DNA of 64,000 nt from Angiostrongylus vasorum (taxonomy: Eukaryota; Nematoda; Chromadorea; Rhabditida; Metastrongylidae): the NCBI GenBank assembly GCA_018806985.1, contig JADANN010000080.1, positions 496,001 through 560,000 of the forward strand, read 5' to 3'. A program made the position numbers and the translations under genes. The notes under the pieces were generated by a model that saw nothing but the letters and a program-made list of their open reading frames with translations, was not told where the DNA came from and did not search any database. Below, piece by piece: positions 18,701 through 28,925 of the stretch (within the stretch, counting starts at the first letter, position 1; each line of letters opens with the position of its first letter).

Positions 18701-21333
18701 GTTCTAGGGATTCGTTCAGCGTCATGTCTTTTTCCAGGGTTTTCGTGAAGAACTCCTTGTAGTGCATTTGGCATCCCGGGGAATCTAGTGACTAACCGCA
18801 CGTGTCCTTCTTTTATCATTCATACGCCTGACGGGTCTAGCCCACTCTATTTTGGATAGATTGCGTTATAGAATATCATCTTTGATTCAGAGCTTCAGAT
18901 CACATCCCTTACTTTCATGTTACGAGAAACACCTAGGATCGCTCTTTCGACTGCGCTTTCTATAACGCTGAGTGATTTTTCATCCTGCTTACGTAGCGCT
19001 CAGGTTTCTAATGCATGCGTAAATGCACGAAGAACCGCGGAGTCGAAACACCGAGCCGCGTGTTCCATGCTTTGATTCACTGCATCCTCGATACTCTTGT
19101 AAAGTCCACAAGATGCTCGCTTCTTCCTTCTACACTCTGAAGCTGTCTTTCATCATGTTGATTTCCCAATCTAGACGGACGTAACTGGAGCATTCGAAGA
19201 GGTTCGTGGCTCCAGTCATGAATGGGGCTTACCAAACTTATCTATTCTTCCTGAAAATTATTTTTCTGAGACCTACCCGAAGACCTCTAAAAAGCATTCG
19301 CTTGGCCTGGCCGCCATTTGTTGTTATAAGAACGATGTCAACAGCAAAACGAACATGGTGTTATTGCCAAACATTGATTTTACTTGCTTATGAATACACA
19401 TATTTATTGACAGGATGGAAAGGTGATACCCGCAAGGAAAGACGTCGGTTGGAGAGGGACAACGAGGTATGCTAGCCTTGCTGCCCATCGGCGACAGGTG
19501 AGCTTTTGTAGCTGAAATATTTAGTTCGTGGAGCACAAGGCGTTGAAAGGAAATTTTTTAAAATAAAGCATTTTTGCTAGAACGTTCACATATGTCTTAC
19601 TGGTTGTGTTATTGAGGCGAGAATTTAGCATAATACGACAACGTGCTTTATGTATTTTCCAAAATTCTATAGATGTTCAGTCGATTTTATTTTACAATAA
19701 AGAGCAGTTGCTTAAAAACTCTTCCATTAGCTTGTAGGACCTTGGAAGGAGAGATGATTTGGAAAGCTGGTTTTATATGATTATCGAAATGACGAGAGGA
19801 ACTCTTCCTTGGAGATTTGTCTCAGGTGAAGTACAATGCTGTCATTCCAACGGTGTTATTTGAAGGAGACGAACATAATATACGCATAGTATTCCTATCT
19901 CTATCTCATTAATGAACAAAACTAAGATCGTTACGCAGCATACATTTTGAGGAATGTGGGGCTTTGACCACTTCTTTGAGTGTTCCACATGTTCAGCATA
20001 TTAATGTAAAACCTACCCGAACGTACATTTCCTCACGTTCGAGTATTTTGGAGTCTAAGAGTTTCTTCTGACCTAGTAAGCTGTTGAAAGACATTGCCAC
20101 TTTTAGTATCCTCCATTATTAATGCATCTTATTTATAGTTTAATCAATTAAGGGTTATCAGCAGTTCTTATGATTCCTTATTCATTACAAAGATTGATAT
20201 TAGTACAGTTTGAATTACCTATGACCCTTAGGTCATTTAAGCCACAAGACTCATTCCTATTTTTTTTACTGGTCACCTCTTAAAGAAAAATTATCACCGT
20301 GTTTTCCATAATTTCTATGAAAAACATCACTAGCTGGTTGATGGTCATCCTGTTGTGTACATGACACTTCGTAAAGCCCAGTCCCTACATGGTCTAGCTG
20401 TTAAGTTTTAAATGTCGCTTACAAGAACTATGCGTTCAGTTTAGCTATATATGGATATAATCTGATATACGTGACCCTGACTTAACAATACTCTCTCAAA
20501 CCCAGTTGAATAACGCCGACAACTCTTCATCATATTCGCATAGTGTCCAGGTGTACACGCAAACCCGGTGAATAGCAAAACAGTGCAGGTGAAACGGTGT
20601 ACAAGGAGCACGATTTTCGTTGCACCTTATAATATCGGTGTTCCTATAAGCTTCTGAAACGCGGTATTCCCTAAGTCGTCCACGGACTTCATTCACTCGT
20701 CGACAAAGACACAAACAGCTGGAATAGTTCCAGATATTCGTCACACAAAGTTAAACTAAAAAAAAGAGGCGCTAAAAGTCAGGCCATTGTCACGAAAATC
20801 GTTCTCTTGAAGCCGAAAGCAGAACGGTTGTCGAAACCGGTCACCTTTCGATTGTATTGCACGGCCCCTATTTGGTTCTATGAAGAGGAGTTGATCAGCG
20901 AGACCAAAATACTTTAGGGGGTCTTACATAACCGACTTCCATTTTTTACTTGCTTTTTATTGTAACTTTGATATGACGATTTCAAGAGTGAGTGCACGCA
21001 TAGTAACATCTTGGGTTTTGGTTCCCTACAAACGCTTCTAAAAAAACTATAGAAGCTTATCCAGGCATCGAAGTGGAGGCCGTCATTGGACCAGACAATA
21101 AGCAGTTTCTGAGAGTAATTAGAATTGTCACTACTTGTATTATTCGTTGCAGAGCGAAATGCGGTGGGTTCTGCGAAAAAAAGCGGCTCGGGGAGCTGGT
21201 CGAAAGCAGTTTCTATACGAAACGCCGAAGCAATTTGACCGGATCCTCACCATAGTGGACTCGTATTCGTTTGAGTCACAACCGGAATACGAAAAAAATT
21301 TATAAGATCCTGGAAGAAGTACGCTTTCTATGA
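11853..21333 (+). CDS. CK1/TTBK-like serine/threonine kinase, seven exons
   Basis: Small kinase of the casein kinase 1 superfamily, close to the tau-tubulin-kinase-like group that is greatly expanded in nematodes; such kinases phosphorylate Ser/Thr and many are sperm-enriched in Caenorhabditis. Exons: 11853-12014, 12468-12582, 12641-12776, 14744-14884, 19414-19497, 19738-19825, 21153-21333. Together they give 907 bases, or 903 after removing four single extra bases, i.e. 300 residues plus stop, the usual length. In that numbering: glycine loop GEGGYGTVF near 44, VAVK with Lys59, HFCELIDY, SRDIKPSNF with Asp151, YDFG with Asp174, GTTRYASLAAH, DLESWFYMI, and KQFDRILTIVD near the end. All key residues are kept. 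Each frame break is one extra base in a homopolymer, so this is either a young pseudogene or, more likely, an intact gene with assembly errors. The exact start is uncertain: another ATG at 11822 fits if a fifth A-run is also one too long. Confidence 0.85.
13606..14163. repeat. 560-bp foldback (two inverted copies of repeat family D)
   Basis: Left arm 13606-13846 and right arm 13925-14163 are near-perfect reverse complements of each other, with a 78-bp centre. The right arm has tRNA-like blocks: GTGTGGTGGTGAGCGCGC (about 14058-14075), resembling an A box, and CTCGTTCGTTCCCC (about 14099-14112), a weak B box. A single diverged copy lies at 22705-23075. The motif TTCGTTGAAGTTATATTTCG occurs in the centre and again at the right end. 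It lies in the kinase intron between exons 3 and 4. Confidence 0.8.
14744..14884 (+). CDS. Kinase exon 4 (catalytic loop and DFG)
   Basis: Acceptor TAATTAAG, donor AAG/GTGAGT. Reads AIEELHKLGYISRDIKPSNF, then FAPGH and IIFLYDFGLSKRYIDK. CK1-type catalytic loop with Asp and Lys in RDIKPSN, and an intact DFG. 47 codons with no break, phase 0 at both borders. Confidence 0.88.
15951..17501 (-). pseudogene. LINE reverse transcriptase and C-terminal domain (broken)
   Basis: Blocks 17501-17061, 16874-16596 and 16343-15951 plus frameshifted links. They contain the RT entry (GTAPGPG..SAEF), DYEKAFDSVETN (motif A Asp near 16789), intact FADDVIIFS (motif C), and the thumb and C-terminal region with GRSMNMENKMKEEIDRRRRA and ALCYAAETW. 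Frameshifts lie near 17060, 16600 and 16370. Confidence 0.82.
17693..18508 (-). pseudogene. LINE endonuclease domain (broken)
   Basis: APE-type endonuclease in two open blocks (18508-18131 and 18028-17693). Visible motifs are YNARTLS at the start (Asn position), QETKTKK (Glu position), the WTWESPNG..AEIDHIL block, and SNHRLLRAKI, where the usual catalytic SDH reads SNH. The Asp-to-Asn change would weaken cleavage. About 100 bases between the blocks are frameshifted. Confidence 0.8.
18590..19345 (-). mobile_element. RTE-type fragment (RT end to 3' end), antisense
   Basis: Second non-LTR relic in the same kinase intron, of the same family as the element at 4.6-9.8 kb. The minus-strand frame starts at RFAVDIVLITTNGGQAKRML near 19345-19290 (the usual FADD active site reads FAVD), and later shows ALRKQDEKSLSVIESAVERA, ILGVSRNMKVRD, FFTKTLEKDMTLN and YWGQLEHSTIN before the end near 18610. 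Many stops; 5' truncated exactly in the RT active-site region. It lies about 60 bases upstream of the neighbouring LINE's 5' end and in the same orientation. Confidence 0.8.
19414..19825 (+). CDS. Kinase exons 5 and 6 (activation segment and C-lobe)
   Basis: Exon 5 (19414-19497, acceptor TTGACAG, donor CAG/GTGAGC) reads GKVIPARKDVGWRGTTRYAS then LAAHRRQ, the CK1-type activation segment that replaces the usual APE. Exon 6 (19738-19825, acceptor TTGTAG, donor CTCAG/GTGAAG) reads DLGRRDDLESWFYMIIEMTR then GTLPWRFVS. Both are unbroken and in phase with exon 4 although exon 4 lies 4.5 kb upstream. Confidence 0.87.
21153..21333 (+). CDS. Kinase exon 7 (C-terminal part)
   Basis: Acceptor TCGTTGCAG. 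The phase expected from exon 6 gives ERNAVGSAKK; after removing one A from the A7 run at 21176-21182 it continues AARGAGRKQFLYETPKQFDR, ILTIVDSYSFESQPEYE, and after removing one A from the A7 run at 21292-21298, KIYKILEEVRFL and a stop at 21331-21333. The homology to the family continues across both breaks without loss of residues. A further downstream exon via the GTACGC site at 21319 cannot be excluded. Confidence 0.8.
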
Positions 21334-22700
21334 TAGCAAATTTAAGCGCTCTTTACACAAAATGAGTAATGGGTAAATTTAAGCGGTTTTCAGAATTAGA
21401 ACATCTTAGAGTTGAAAAAAGAAGTGGTAAGAATTGATTGCTTTCTCCAGTCTCAGCTGAAGCAACTATAGCAAAACTTAAGACTGGGCATGTTTGACGA
21501 AGCTTTAGAGAAAAATTGATACTCTTGAATGTGAAATCGATTATTAATGGAGTGAACTTATGCCGATAGTTTTAAATTCCGAAGAATTCTGTAAAAGAAG
21601 TACAGACTTATTTTTTCGTTTTACACAACAGTTGTGCTGATCATATGATCGATCGGCGATAAGATGGCACCATGTCTGAAGTACACCTGGCTCAATTAAA
21701 TCCTAGATGGTAAACTTCACAAATGGGTATGGGCGCTAACCAGTTTCTATTTTCTATTTAACTAATGTTGTTAAATGGGCAATGTGTCTTCTTCAAACCA
21801 AAATAGCAGCAGCAGAGTGTCAGAAGGACTTCGCAAATGGCAGTCGTCTACACATGTAAATCGGATCTACGCTTCTTCCGAGAGATAGTGTTCATTGTTT
21901 ACGATGGATGTGTGTTACGTTGAACATCGCCAGGAATGAACGTGGATGCATGAAGAATTAGTCAGAGAGAAGTCAATGAAGAAGATGTATGATCTGTGGG
22001 ACTAATTACACCAACAGAAATAACTCTACCGAAAAACACTGGAAGGAAAAGCGATGGTTTTTTGTTAATTCCACCACCTCATGGCTTCCAGATCAAAGAA
22101 TGCTCTTCATGACATCTTGGTTTCAAAACTGTTCATTTTGCTTGAATAGCAAAAAAAGTGATGCTCCACAGAAACAAAACTTCTTCAAAGCGACAATTGT
22201 TTTACATAGTCTTCTGCAGTTGGAAATTTTATACTACATCGATATTTTCTATTCATACGAATCTGGTCATCTGTTTAAACCAAAGGTTCTGCTAAAAGTT
22301 GAGGGGTATTTCATGATGTCCAAATTCAAAATTGTTATAGTGACGACATGTACTTGGAAGAGGGGCAGGTTTGAACCGAATGCCTTCATTGCGGGCTGCT
22401 CGATACAATTCGAGAAGATTGAATGCGTACTTATTCTACTTATTAGCAGAAGAAAGTGTATGAATAGGTGTAGTTAGCATCCCTGTCAAACGCTGAGGTT
22501 GTAGAGATAAGCATCAACGTGTGAAACATATCAAAATTCTTCCAACTATGTGATCCACAATGATGTTTCTAAACGGAGAGGGTGACGAGGAATCCCATTC
22601 ACGACACCAGCTCCGAAGTTCTCTTTATGCGAGGAATTCGCTGTGTAGCAGCGATACTGCTTCATATCGCCGCAGCCAAAATTCTCATAATACTTAATAT
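21334..22700. other. No gene recognised
   Basis: 3' flank of the kinase. The longest open stretch (21989-22477, 162 codons) has no motif, is rich in Cys, Phe and Lys in no pattern, and has no splice context. I regard it as chance. Confidence 0.45.
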
Positions 22701-22704
22701 TATA

Positions 22705-23075
22705 CTACAGAAATGATTTATATTTCGCCGAAGCTAAGGGAAACAACGTTCGTAGGAAATGGGTCCATCCTTGGTACCTTTTCGCACTCAACGAAAGAAA
22801 TATCTCTAATTCAGTGCCGATTTGTGCCCTCCACATCATTCCCTTTGGCGGGTGATTGCTGGTAGCAACTACAGGATAAAAAGCTGCTGACAGAAATGGG
22901 AAACGAAGGACCCTCACGGTGTGGTCGTGAGCGCGTTGGCTCTCGGAAAGGGTAATAGCGTGTTTGATCCACATTGCAAACACCTGGAGTACTGAGTTTT
23001 GCAAATATCTCAGCATCATTCTACTTATATTGTACATCATATCCCGCCGTAAAAAGAATAGGAAGCAAATAAAAG
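22705..23075 (+). repeat. Repeat family D, single diverged copy
   Basis: Same family and orientation as the right arm of the 13.6-14.16 kb foldback. Shared blocks are GGCGGGTGATTGCTG, GAAACGAAGGACCC, the A-box-like GGTGTGGTCGTGAGCGCG (about 22918-22935) and TTTTGCAAATATCTCAGC. It is followed by TACATCATATCCCGCCGTAAA, which resembles the centre of the foldback, so the full repeat probably extends past the foldback arms. Confidence 0.75.
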
Positions 23076-23389
23076 CGACCTCATACCTCAAGCTGCTCCA
23101 TTCATTTAGATTGACGCGTGAGTTTCAACGTACTAAGTTCTAGAACCTGCAGCATGAGGCTAGCAGCTTAAGGAGGTTTCAAAATCATTGAGAAGATCGA
23201 TTAAGATACAAAGCTTAGATTCCTGAGCTCGTCTTCAACATCGTTGTTCTTCCTACCGTAGTCCCAATCTCAGAAACTATGAACTCCATTAAAGTAGAAG
23301 AGAAGTGTGGTCACTTTTTTTTGAAGTCACTTTCGAAAGTTGAATATTGCATGAATGAGAGAAATGTTCCCAACCTGCCATGATTTGCA

Positions 23390-23620
23390 TACTTAGATGG
23401 TCTATCATCGCTTGTTATGCGGGTTCCATGCCCTTGTACATTTACGTCGTTTGCTTAACGACGGCAAGATGGTCATATTAAATGTGACTTCGGCTGCTGT
23501 TTGAGTATCTGAAAGTTGGTTTCTTCTGTGAGCGCAGTTGGTTCAAGCGCGTTAAGAACGCTTTGACCCATTTTTTTTCTCCCTCCATGTCGTTCGCATT
23601 CTCTCGAAATTCGACTTAAT
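23390..23620 (-). repeat. Degenerate LINE/SINE 3'-tail fragment
   Basis: TACTTAGATGGTCTATCATCGC, then TTATGCGGGTTCCA, matches the shared tail module of families A and B (ACTTGGATGGCCCGCC.TCAC..GTTGTGCGGATCCCA at 15.64 kb). What follows differs from both families except for a faint family B resemblance. Old copy, limits uncertain. Confidence 0.45.
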
Positions 23621-24935
23621 CTCTAGAATTCGCTCGAGTTTCCTGTGTATTGTAGGAACCTTCTTCGATGTAACCGACATATCGGATTACGCTTCTGTAT
23701 CGTTATACAAAGATGGAAAAACTTTTCCATTAAGTGAGCTAACAAGTTCATCGTGAATTCGGCTTTTTTGTTGGCCCGTACTTATCTTCCCCCTGCTTTT
23801 TTAAGCACTTAAAACACTGTCTTGCTTCTGTAGTGCTACTTTGGCAGATGCTAATCTCGGCAACAAAAGAAAGGTTGAGAGGAGTCTGCCATCGGTCTCG
23901 CAATTCTTCTTCCAGTTGTAATCGTGGTGTTATTTCGGTTTGCTCATTGGTTTTCTGTTGTCGTTTAAGTTCTTTCCAATGAGTAAACATTGGAACCCAC
24001 TTGCTTCTAAGTGAAATCTTATGTCTACACTGCGTTTGCCTAGAAACAAATTAGAATTTGTAGAATTAGATCCAGTGATCAAACAAGGATTGAAGGAGCC
24101 GGCTTTGACCGATCCAACAGAGATGTAACATGGACCAGAAGCGTTTTAGCAGTTCGATGTGCTACGCGGTGGCGTTCAAAACTTCACCAAATATCAAATT
24201 TTTGCTTTGCTTTCATAAGAGAGTTAAATTTTGTTTAAAAAGTAGTTTTCCATAATGTGGGTGATTTTGGCTACAAAGGTAGGGAAAACATCATGAGATA
24301 CTCATATTTTAGGTGCGAGTAGAGAAAGGGGGTTCGTATAAACGAGCGCTGGGATTGGGAGGCCACGTCATCGCCTTCGACAACTAGCACTCTCACAAGC
24401 TCTTCGGAGCGTGAAGTTAAAGCGAAGAAAGAAGATTGATGCGGAAAGTTTTCCTCTGCACTCATCGAACATTTTATTCTGGCACACTAACGAGTCAGTC
24501 AGTTCCTGATCCATATGATTGTTTAATGAACACAACTTTTGACTTTATAAAGATTCTAAGATGTGGAATGAGAAACACTGAAGCAATTATGGCTAAACTT
24601 GTTCAAACACGAAAAGAAATGGCAGCTGCCATAGTGGGATACGTTCACAAACACCTGTGATTATCTCACTTTTTTTAATAGGCTCACAAGAAGCTGTTAA
24701 AACCCTTGTTGCGGCTAAAGTTTTGGCGCTTTTGTCTCTCTCAAAATGGCAATGACTTGAGTCGAATAACCATAGTAGTTACTCCTTGCGGTGTTATGAG
24801 TTGTCGTAGTTGCGTCGAATGGAATCGAGAAGAGTGGACACCAGGTGAAAAGGCAATACAGCCGTAAGGCTGGCCTCATCGAAGTTTTATAGCAGGCTCG
24901 TTCAAGCTTATCAATTGGCTATAAAAAAATAAGCG
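23621..24935. other. No gene recognised
   Basis: A plus-strand frame at 24436-24660 ends in MRNTEAIMAKLVQTRKEMAA, which looks helical and protein-like, but nothing around it supports a gene model. The remainder is featureless. Confidence 0.35.
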
Positions 24936-25200
24936 ATAAAGCATTCGCCGCAGATCAATCCCAGAGGGTGCTCCGTGTATTCGACTCCACCAAACGACGT
25001 TAGAGGTGAGTAGGTTGGATGCATATCTGGTTTATAAAATGATTTGCGGTGATCTACTGATGTACCGGATCAGTGCTGCTACCCTGCCAGACAAGTAGGG
25101 AATCAATTTGTCGACCTATAGGAATGGGAGGCTTGGTCAGTCTCAGACAATAGCTGGAATCAGCGATCACGTGTGTTTTGCAGGGTACCCCTAACGACTG
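24936..25200 (-). repeat. SINE-like repeat family C, copy 1
   Basis: Diverged copy of a ~270-bp repeat. Shared blocks are GATCAATCCC, GGTGA.T..GATGCATATCTGG, TGATGTACCGG.TCAGTGCTGC, GACAAGTA.GG and GGCTTGGT.AGTCT. The head lies at the right end. Confidence 0.65.
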
Positions 25201-25559
25201 AGATACACGCTTTCTCAGTTTCAGTTAAATGTTGCATCGCTCATTTATTAAGCTCAGATATAAATTAGTTTTCAAATTATCTGTAAATATAACACGTATT
25301 CGTTAAGCAAAGTCTTAACCTGTATTTTAGCTTCCTTTTAGTAATCCTCCTTAGATAACTCAAAAGAACAACTCTCTATAAGCCTCGGCATAAATAATCG
25401 ATATATTTATTTATATGTTCTTATGAACTGATCTTTTTTGAGCTTATGCGAGCTCAGTATAGTTGTCGTTGTTGTTGTTGTTCGTCGATGGCTGATGTTA
25501 TGGCGATTTCGCCTTCCTGAGAGAGCAGTACTGGTACGAGTAGGACTGAGTGTGGAACT

Positions 25560-25640
25560 AAGACGAGAGTATATAAATGTATGTATGTATATATGTATGT
25601 ATAAATATATATATATACATATATATATATATATGCATAT
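25560..25640. repeat. TATG/TA microsatellite
   Basis: Runs of ATGTATGTATATATGTATG grade into a TA tract, immediately before an RTE 3' end. Confidence 0.8.
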
Positions 25641-25795
25641 ACCATCTTGCTCAACGAGTCCCTAGGGCGAGCAGAATCCACTGGGCTACTCTTGCACGCG
25701 TCAGGGAAAAATGGAAGATTTACTGGCGCCCGCTCGAGTCACTCGACGATCAACGGGACTACAGGTAATACAGGTGTAACCATCCTGCTACAAAA
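25641..25795 (+). mobile_element. 5'-truncated RTE-type element (3' end only)
   Basis: Reads RIHWATLARVREKWKIYWRP, then LESLDDQRDYR and a stop, then GTAATACAGGTG. It matches the C-terminus and 3' end at 9675-9825. Typical dead-on-arrival insertion, clearly younger in sequence than the 9.7 kb copy. Confidence 0.85.
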
Positions 25796-26810
25796 ATTTT
25801 TTTTAAATGAATCGCAGAGATAAATAATCGAGAGGAAAGATATTAAACCGATAATGAGAAGAATTCGCTTAACACTATTATCGCTTCTGCTCCCGATCCT
25901 TGTGTTCCATTGTCACGAGATGTGGGAAAATACCGATGACAAGAGCAGATACCGTTGTCCATATCAGCGATAGGTTGTAATGGAAATGAAGAGCTGAAGC
26001 TTTTCAACATCGGTAATGCTCTTAAGAAAATAAAAGTTCAGCAGTCAGAACTGGTTAAAGATGATGCGAAACATTTCAGTTAAAAATGCTTTCCGTCGCT
26101 TACCAAACACAGAATCAGCTGATCCAAGAACTACTATTAAGAATATGACATGGAAAAAAATATCCACGCGTTGAAAATATTACAGTCATATTTTTTTCCT
26201 TGATCTATGAGAATTTGTGAAATTTAATTAGAGCATTGCTTTTGGAAAGGGAAAGTTAGACACTCACCTAAACGACGACAGCAAATGTTCGGTGAAGGAG
26301 TACTTTTGATGAATGCACGAAAGCTTTCGCAACGCAAATTAGGCAGCATAGAAGAGCACAAGAAATGGTGAAAACATTTGAAAAGACTGTGAAGAAGAAG
26401 CGCAGTGGTCAGCGGTGCCATGCACTACGCACATGGTATTTGTATCGAATTCGCGTAACAGATAAACCAGTCTCCATCTTTGGGGTTGGCAGATTAGTAA
26501 CAAACATAACTGAGAAAACAAAAAACACTACCTCTTTTCATCTGCAGACCACAGCAGGTCATTATATTGAACAGTTATGCGATCATTCGCTTTTGACAAT
26601 GCTTGACGAAATTGAATACGTGAGGTGTCCCTCATGGACTGATTAATTCCGAACCCTTTATCTTTTACACTTAATGAGGAACAACTAGCATTTGAAAATC
26701 TAAGCTTATGTAGCATTGAATTCTAGCAATGTCCATGACAATGGCTTGTTTTCCCAATCAAATTAACCATTGCGATCGATCAACTGCACATTTTTTTTAT
26801 AAATTTCATA
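25796..26810. other. No confident gene
   Basis: One plus-strand frame at 26365-26646 (93 codons, KTFEKTVKKKRSGQRCHALR and later LLTMLDEIEYVRC) has a protein-like composition but no recognisable domain and no splice support. Nothing else seen. Confidence 0.3.
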
Positions 26811-27160
26811 TGACCCGTCTTCACATCTGCTATGCGGATCACAGCTCTTCTCGTATTCGTTTGGTTTCCTGGCATCCATCATCCACGAAGGTCATCGATT
26901 TCGTGCGTGGGTTCGGTTGCTGCCTTCGCCAAGAACGTTGCTGAATTGTGGACGAGTCGACTCGACTCTTGCAAGTCTGAGATGTGCCTAACGGGTTCCT
27001 ACGTATTTGGGAAGGAGAGAAGCGGACTCACAGTACGATGGTAGCACTCGGCTCTCGGAGTGATGGGAGACTTGATGAGCTCGGGACTGGGTCTAACCAG
27101 CTCTGTGCTCGTAAAGTAGTGGGCATGACTATAGATACACACTTTGGAACCCATTATTGG
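26811..27160 (-). repeat. tRNA-derived SINE family B, copy 2 (diverged)
   Basis: The left end (TGACCCGTCTTCACATCTGC, TATGCGGATCACAGC) is the family tail; CATCCATCATCCACGAAGGTC and GGTTCGGTTGCTGCC match copies 1 and 3. The head near 27150 is too diverged to show clear A and B boxes. Confidence 0.7.
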
Positions 27161-27300
27161 GCTTAATTTTTTTGATATGTGAAAATTCGGGCCATACTGT
27201 GAAGCAACTCTCCGTGCATGCTTCCGAACTCGTTATTGCCTTATACTTTTGATATTTGAAAATTAGGGACCATATTCTGCAACAATCTAGAGCTTAGTTC
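27161..27300. repeat. Two diverged ~70-bp tandem units
   Basis: GATATGTGAAAATTCGGGCC-ATACTGTGAAGCAACTCT near 27175 and GATATTTGAAAATTAGGGACC-ATATTCTGCAACAATCT near 27250 align over about 65 bases. They may be the remnant of a longer array. Confidence 0.55.
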
Positions 27301-28765
27301 TATTAACATTTCAATTGTTGCGCATAAGAATTAGGTGTCCTTGCTTTGTGTTTATAAAAGGCAATTCCCAAAAATTTTTCGGCATCCCTTCCGCAGCGCT
27401 AAGATCATGATTAAGCCTAGGAAGTAGTATCTTTAGTACTAGTGTTGTAGCGCCTAAAGTTCTTATCGGAAAAGGAAACATGTATTGAGAAACTGAGTGC
27501 TCCCTGTGAACAAATATTACATGAAAAGCAAATAGATGTTTTTATGTTAAGGACTAAGGAGTGACTCGATGCACTGGTCACTGGAAGTCGTTATGTGCGC
27601 CGGATATTCATTCAGTTACCTCAACGATGTTAGATGAAGTTGAACGGGTGGCATATCCCTTATAGATTGACCGGAGCCGAACACTTTACACTTTTATCGT
27701 TCATGCTAAAGATGTTAAATCACACCCCAATGCCTCATTTCAATTGAGACTGTTAGGTTGTCTGAGGTATATGTGTCGCAATCGATCAAATCTTGCTGTT
27801 CATAGAAATCCATTCTGTGAACACAGACATGACACCATCCCCGTATCTATACAGCTTGCCAGCCTTTTCATCAAAAAATCTTTCACTCAACTAACGTTCC
27901 CCAGACTAACCAGAAGACGGCCTCACAATTTGAATACAGCCCAGAACTTCTGCTGCCCAATTTTCATTTAATCTTTGAAAACGAGCAACTCTTCTTTTTG
28001 ATTCGTAGCGGCCACAGTTCCAACGCAGAAGCTCCCATTCTCTGAATGAACTTCGTCCTCAAGTAGCAGGTTGGCAAAATTGCTAAGTTGAAGAATGGGA
28101 GTCTTGTAATACAAAGTAGTAATGTGAAAATAAGAATACAAAAAAGAAACTGTTGTGCTCACCCGAAGTGTTTGTCCAACGAAATGTGGGAAAAATGCAT
28201 GGAGGATCAATCGTATTGTGTTAACGAAATCATTCGCAAAGTCTGATCAAAGCATACTCTTGTTTCGTTCAAAGTACTGAAATATTTGCGCGCTCAAATG
28301 GTAATCTTCCAGAAATGACTAAACCGACGACAAAAAATATAGCACTGTTTTACTGATTACTGTATGTGGGCAGTAAATAAAAAAGTTAGGATTGATCCTA
28401 TCTTTGTTCATCGACGCAAATAGCGAAATATTGTAGTCGCAATGATCCGAGAAGAGTCCAAATGGAAAAAAACATACATTTTCTCTTTTGTCAGGGGGAA
28501 CACAGCGCAAAGAGCTCTTCTGTATCTCAGTACTAAGTACAGTGCCATGTAAATCTCACTTCTAAACTTCTCGATCTTTAGTTGTGCAAAGCTTCTTAAA
28601 TGACAATAAGATGCTTAGTGAAGTGCTGGTATTACCTTTAAGCATGAGCGTTAGACTTCTTCGGCAAGAATGAAGATTTCGATGAACAAAATGTCTTAGA
28701 CGAGTTTTCCATTGTATCAGTTTTATCCTCTCAAACACCTCTGGTAGCAAGCTGCCAACCCTGGA
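27301..28765. other. No gene recognised
   Basis: Open frames of 60-80 codons without motifs; no repeat matched elsewhere in the window. Confidence 0.45.
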
Positions 28766-28769
28766 CAGA

Positions 28770-28925
28770 GGCACGTGGGCATGTATGTATTTGTGCATGT
28801 GTGTTGCTGCCGCGTCGGAGGAAGTATGCGTGTATTGGTGTTCGTCCGTCGTGTGTGTGTGCATATATGTAAGTATGCATGTATCCATGTATGTATGTAG
28901 GTATGCGCCTGTAAATGGGTGTGTA
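28770..28925. repeat. Impure TGTATG/TGTG microsatellite
   Basis: Imperfect GTATGTAT and GTGTGTGTG runs. The minus-strand frames rich in Thr, His and Tyr that cross it are repeat sequence, not genes. Confidence 0.75.

Noticed and set aside
21989..22477. 162-codon plus-strand frame downstream of the kinase
   Set aside because: No motif, no splice context, and a composition expected of AT-rich non-coding DNA; no link to kinase exon 7.
22705..23091. 128-codon minus-strand frame
   Set aside because: It coincides with the family D repeat copy, and the peptide matches the frame in the foldback at 13.95-14.18 kb.
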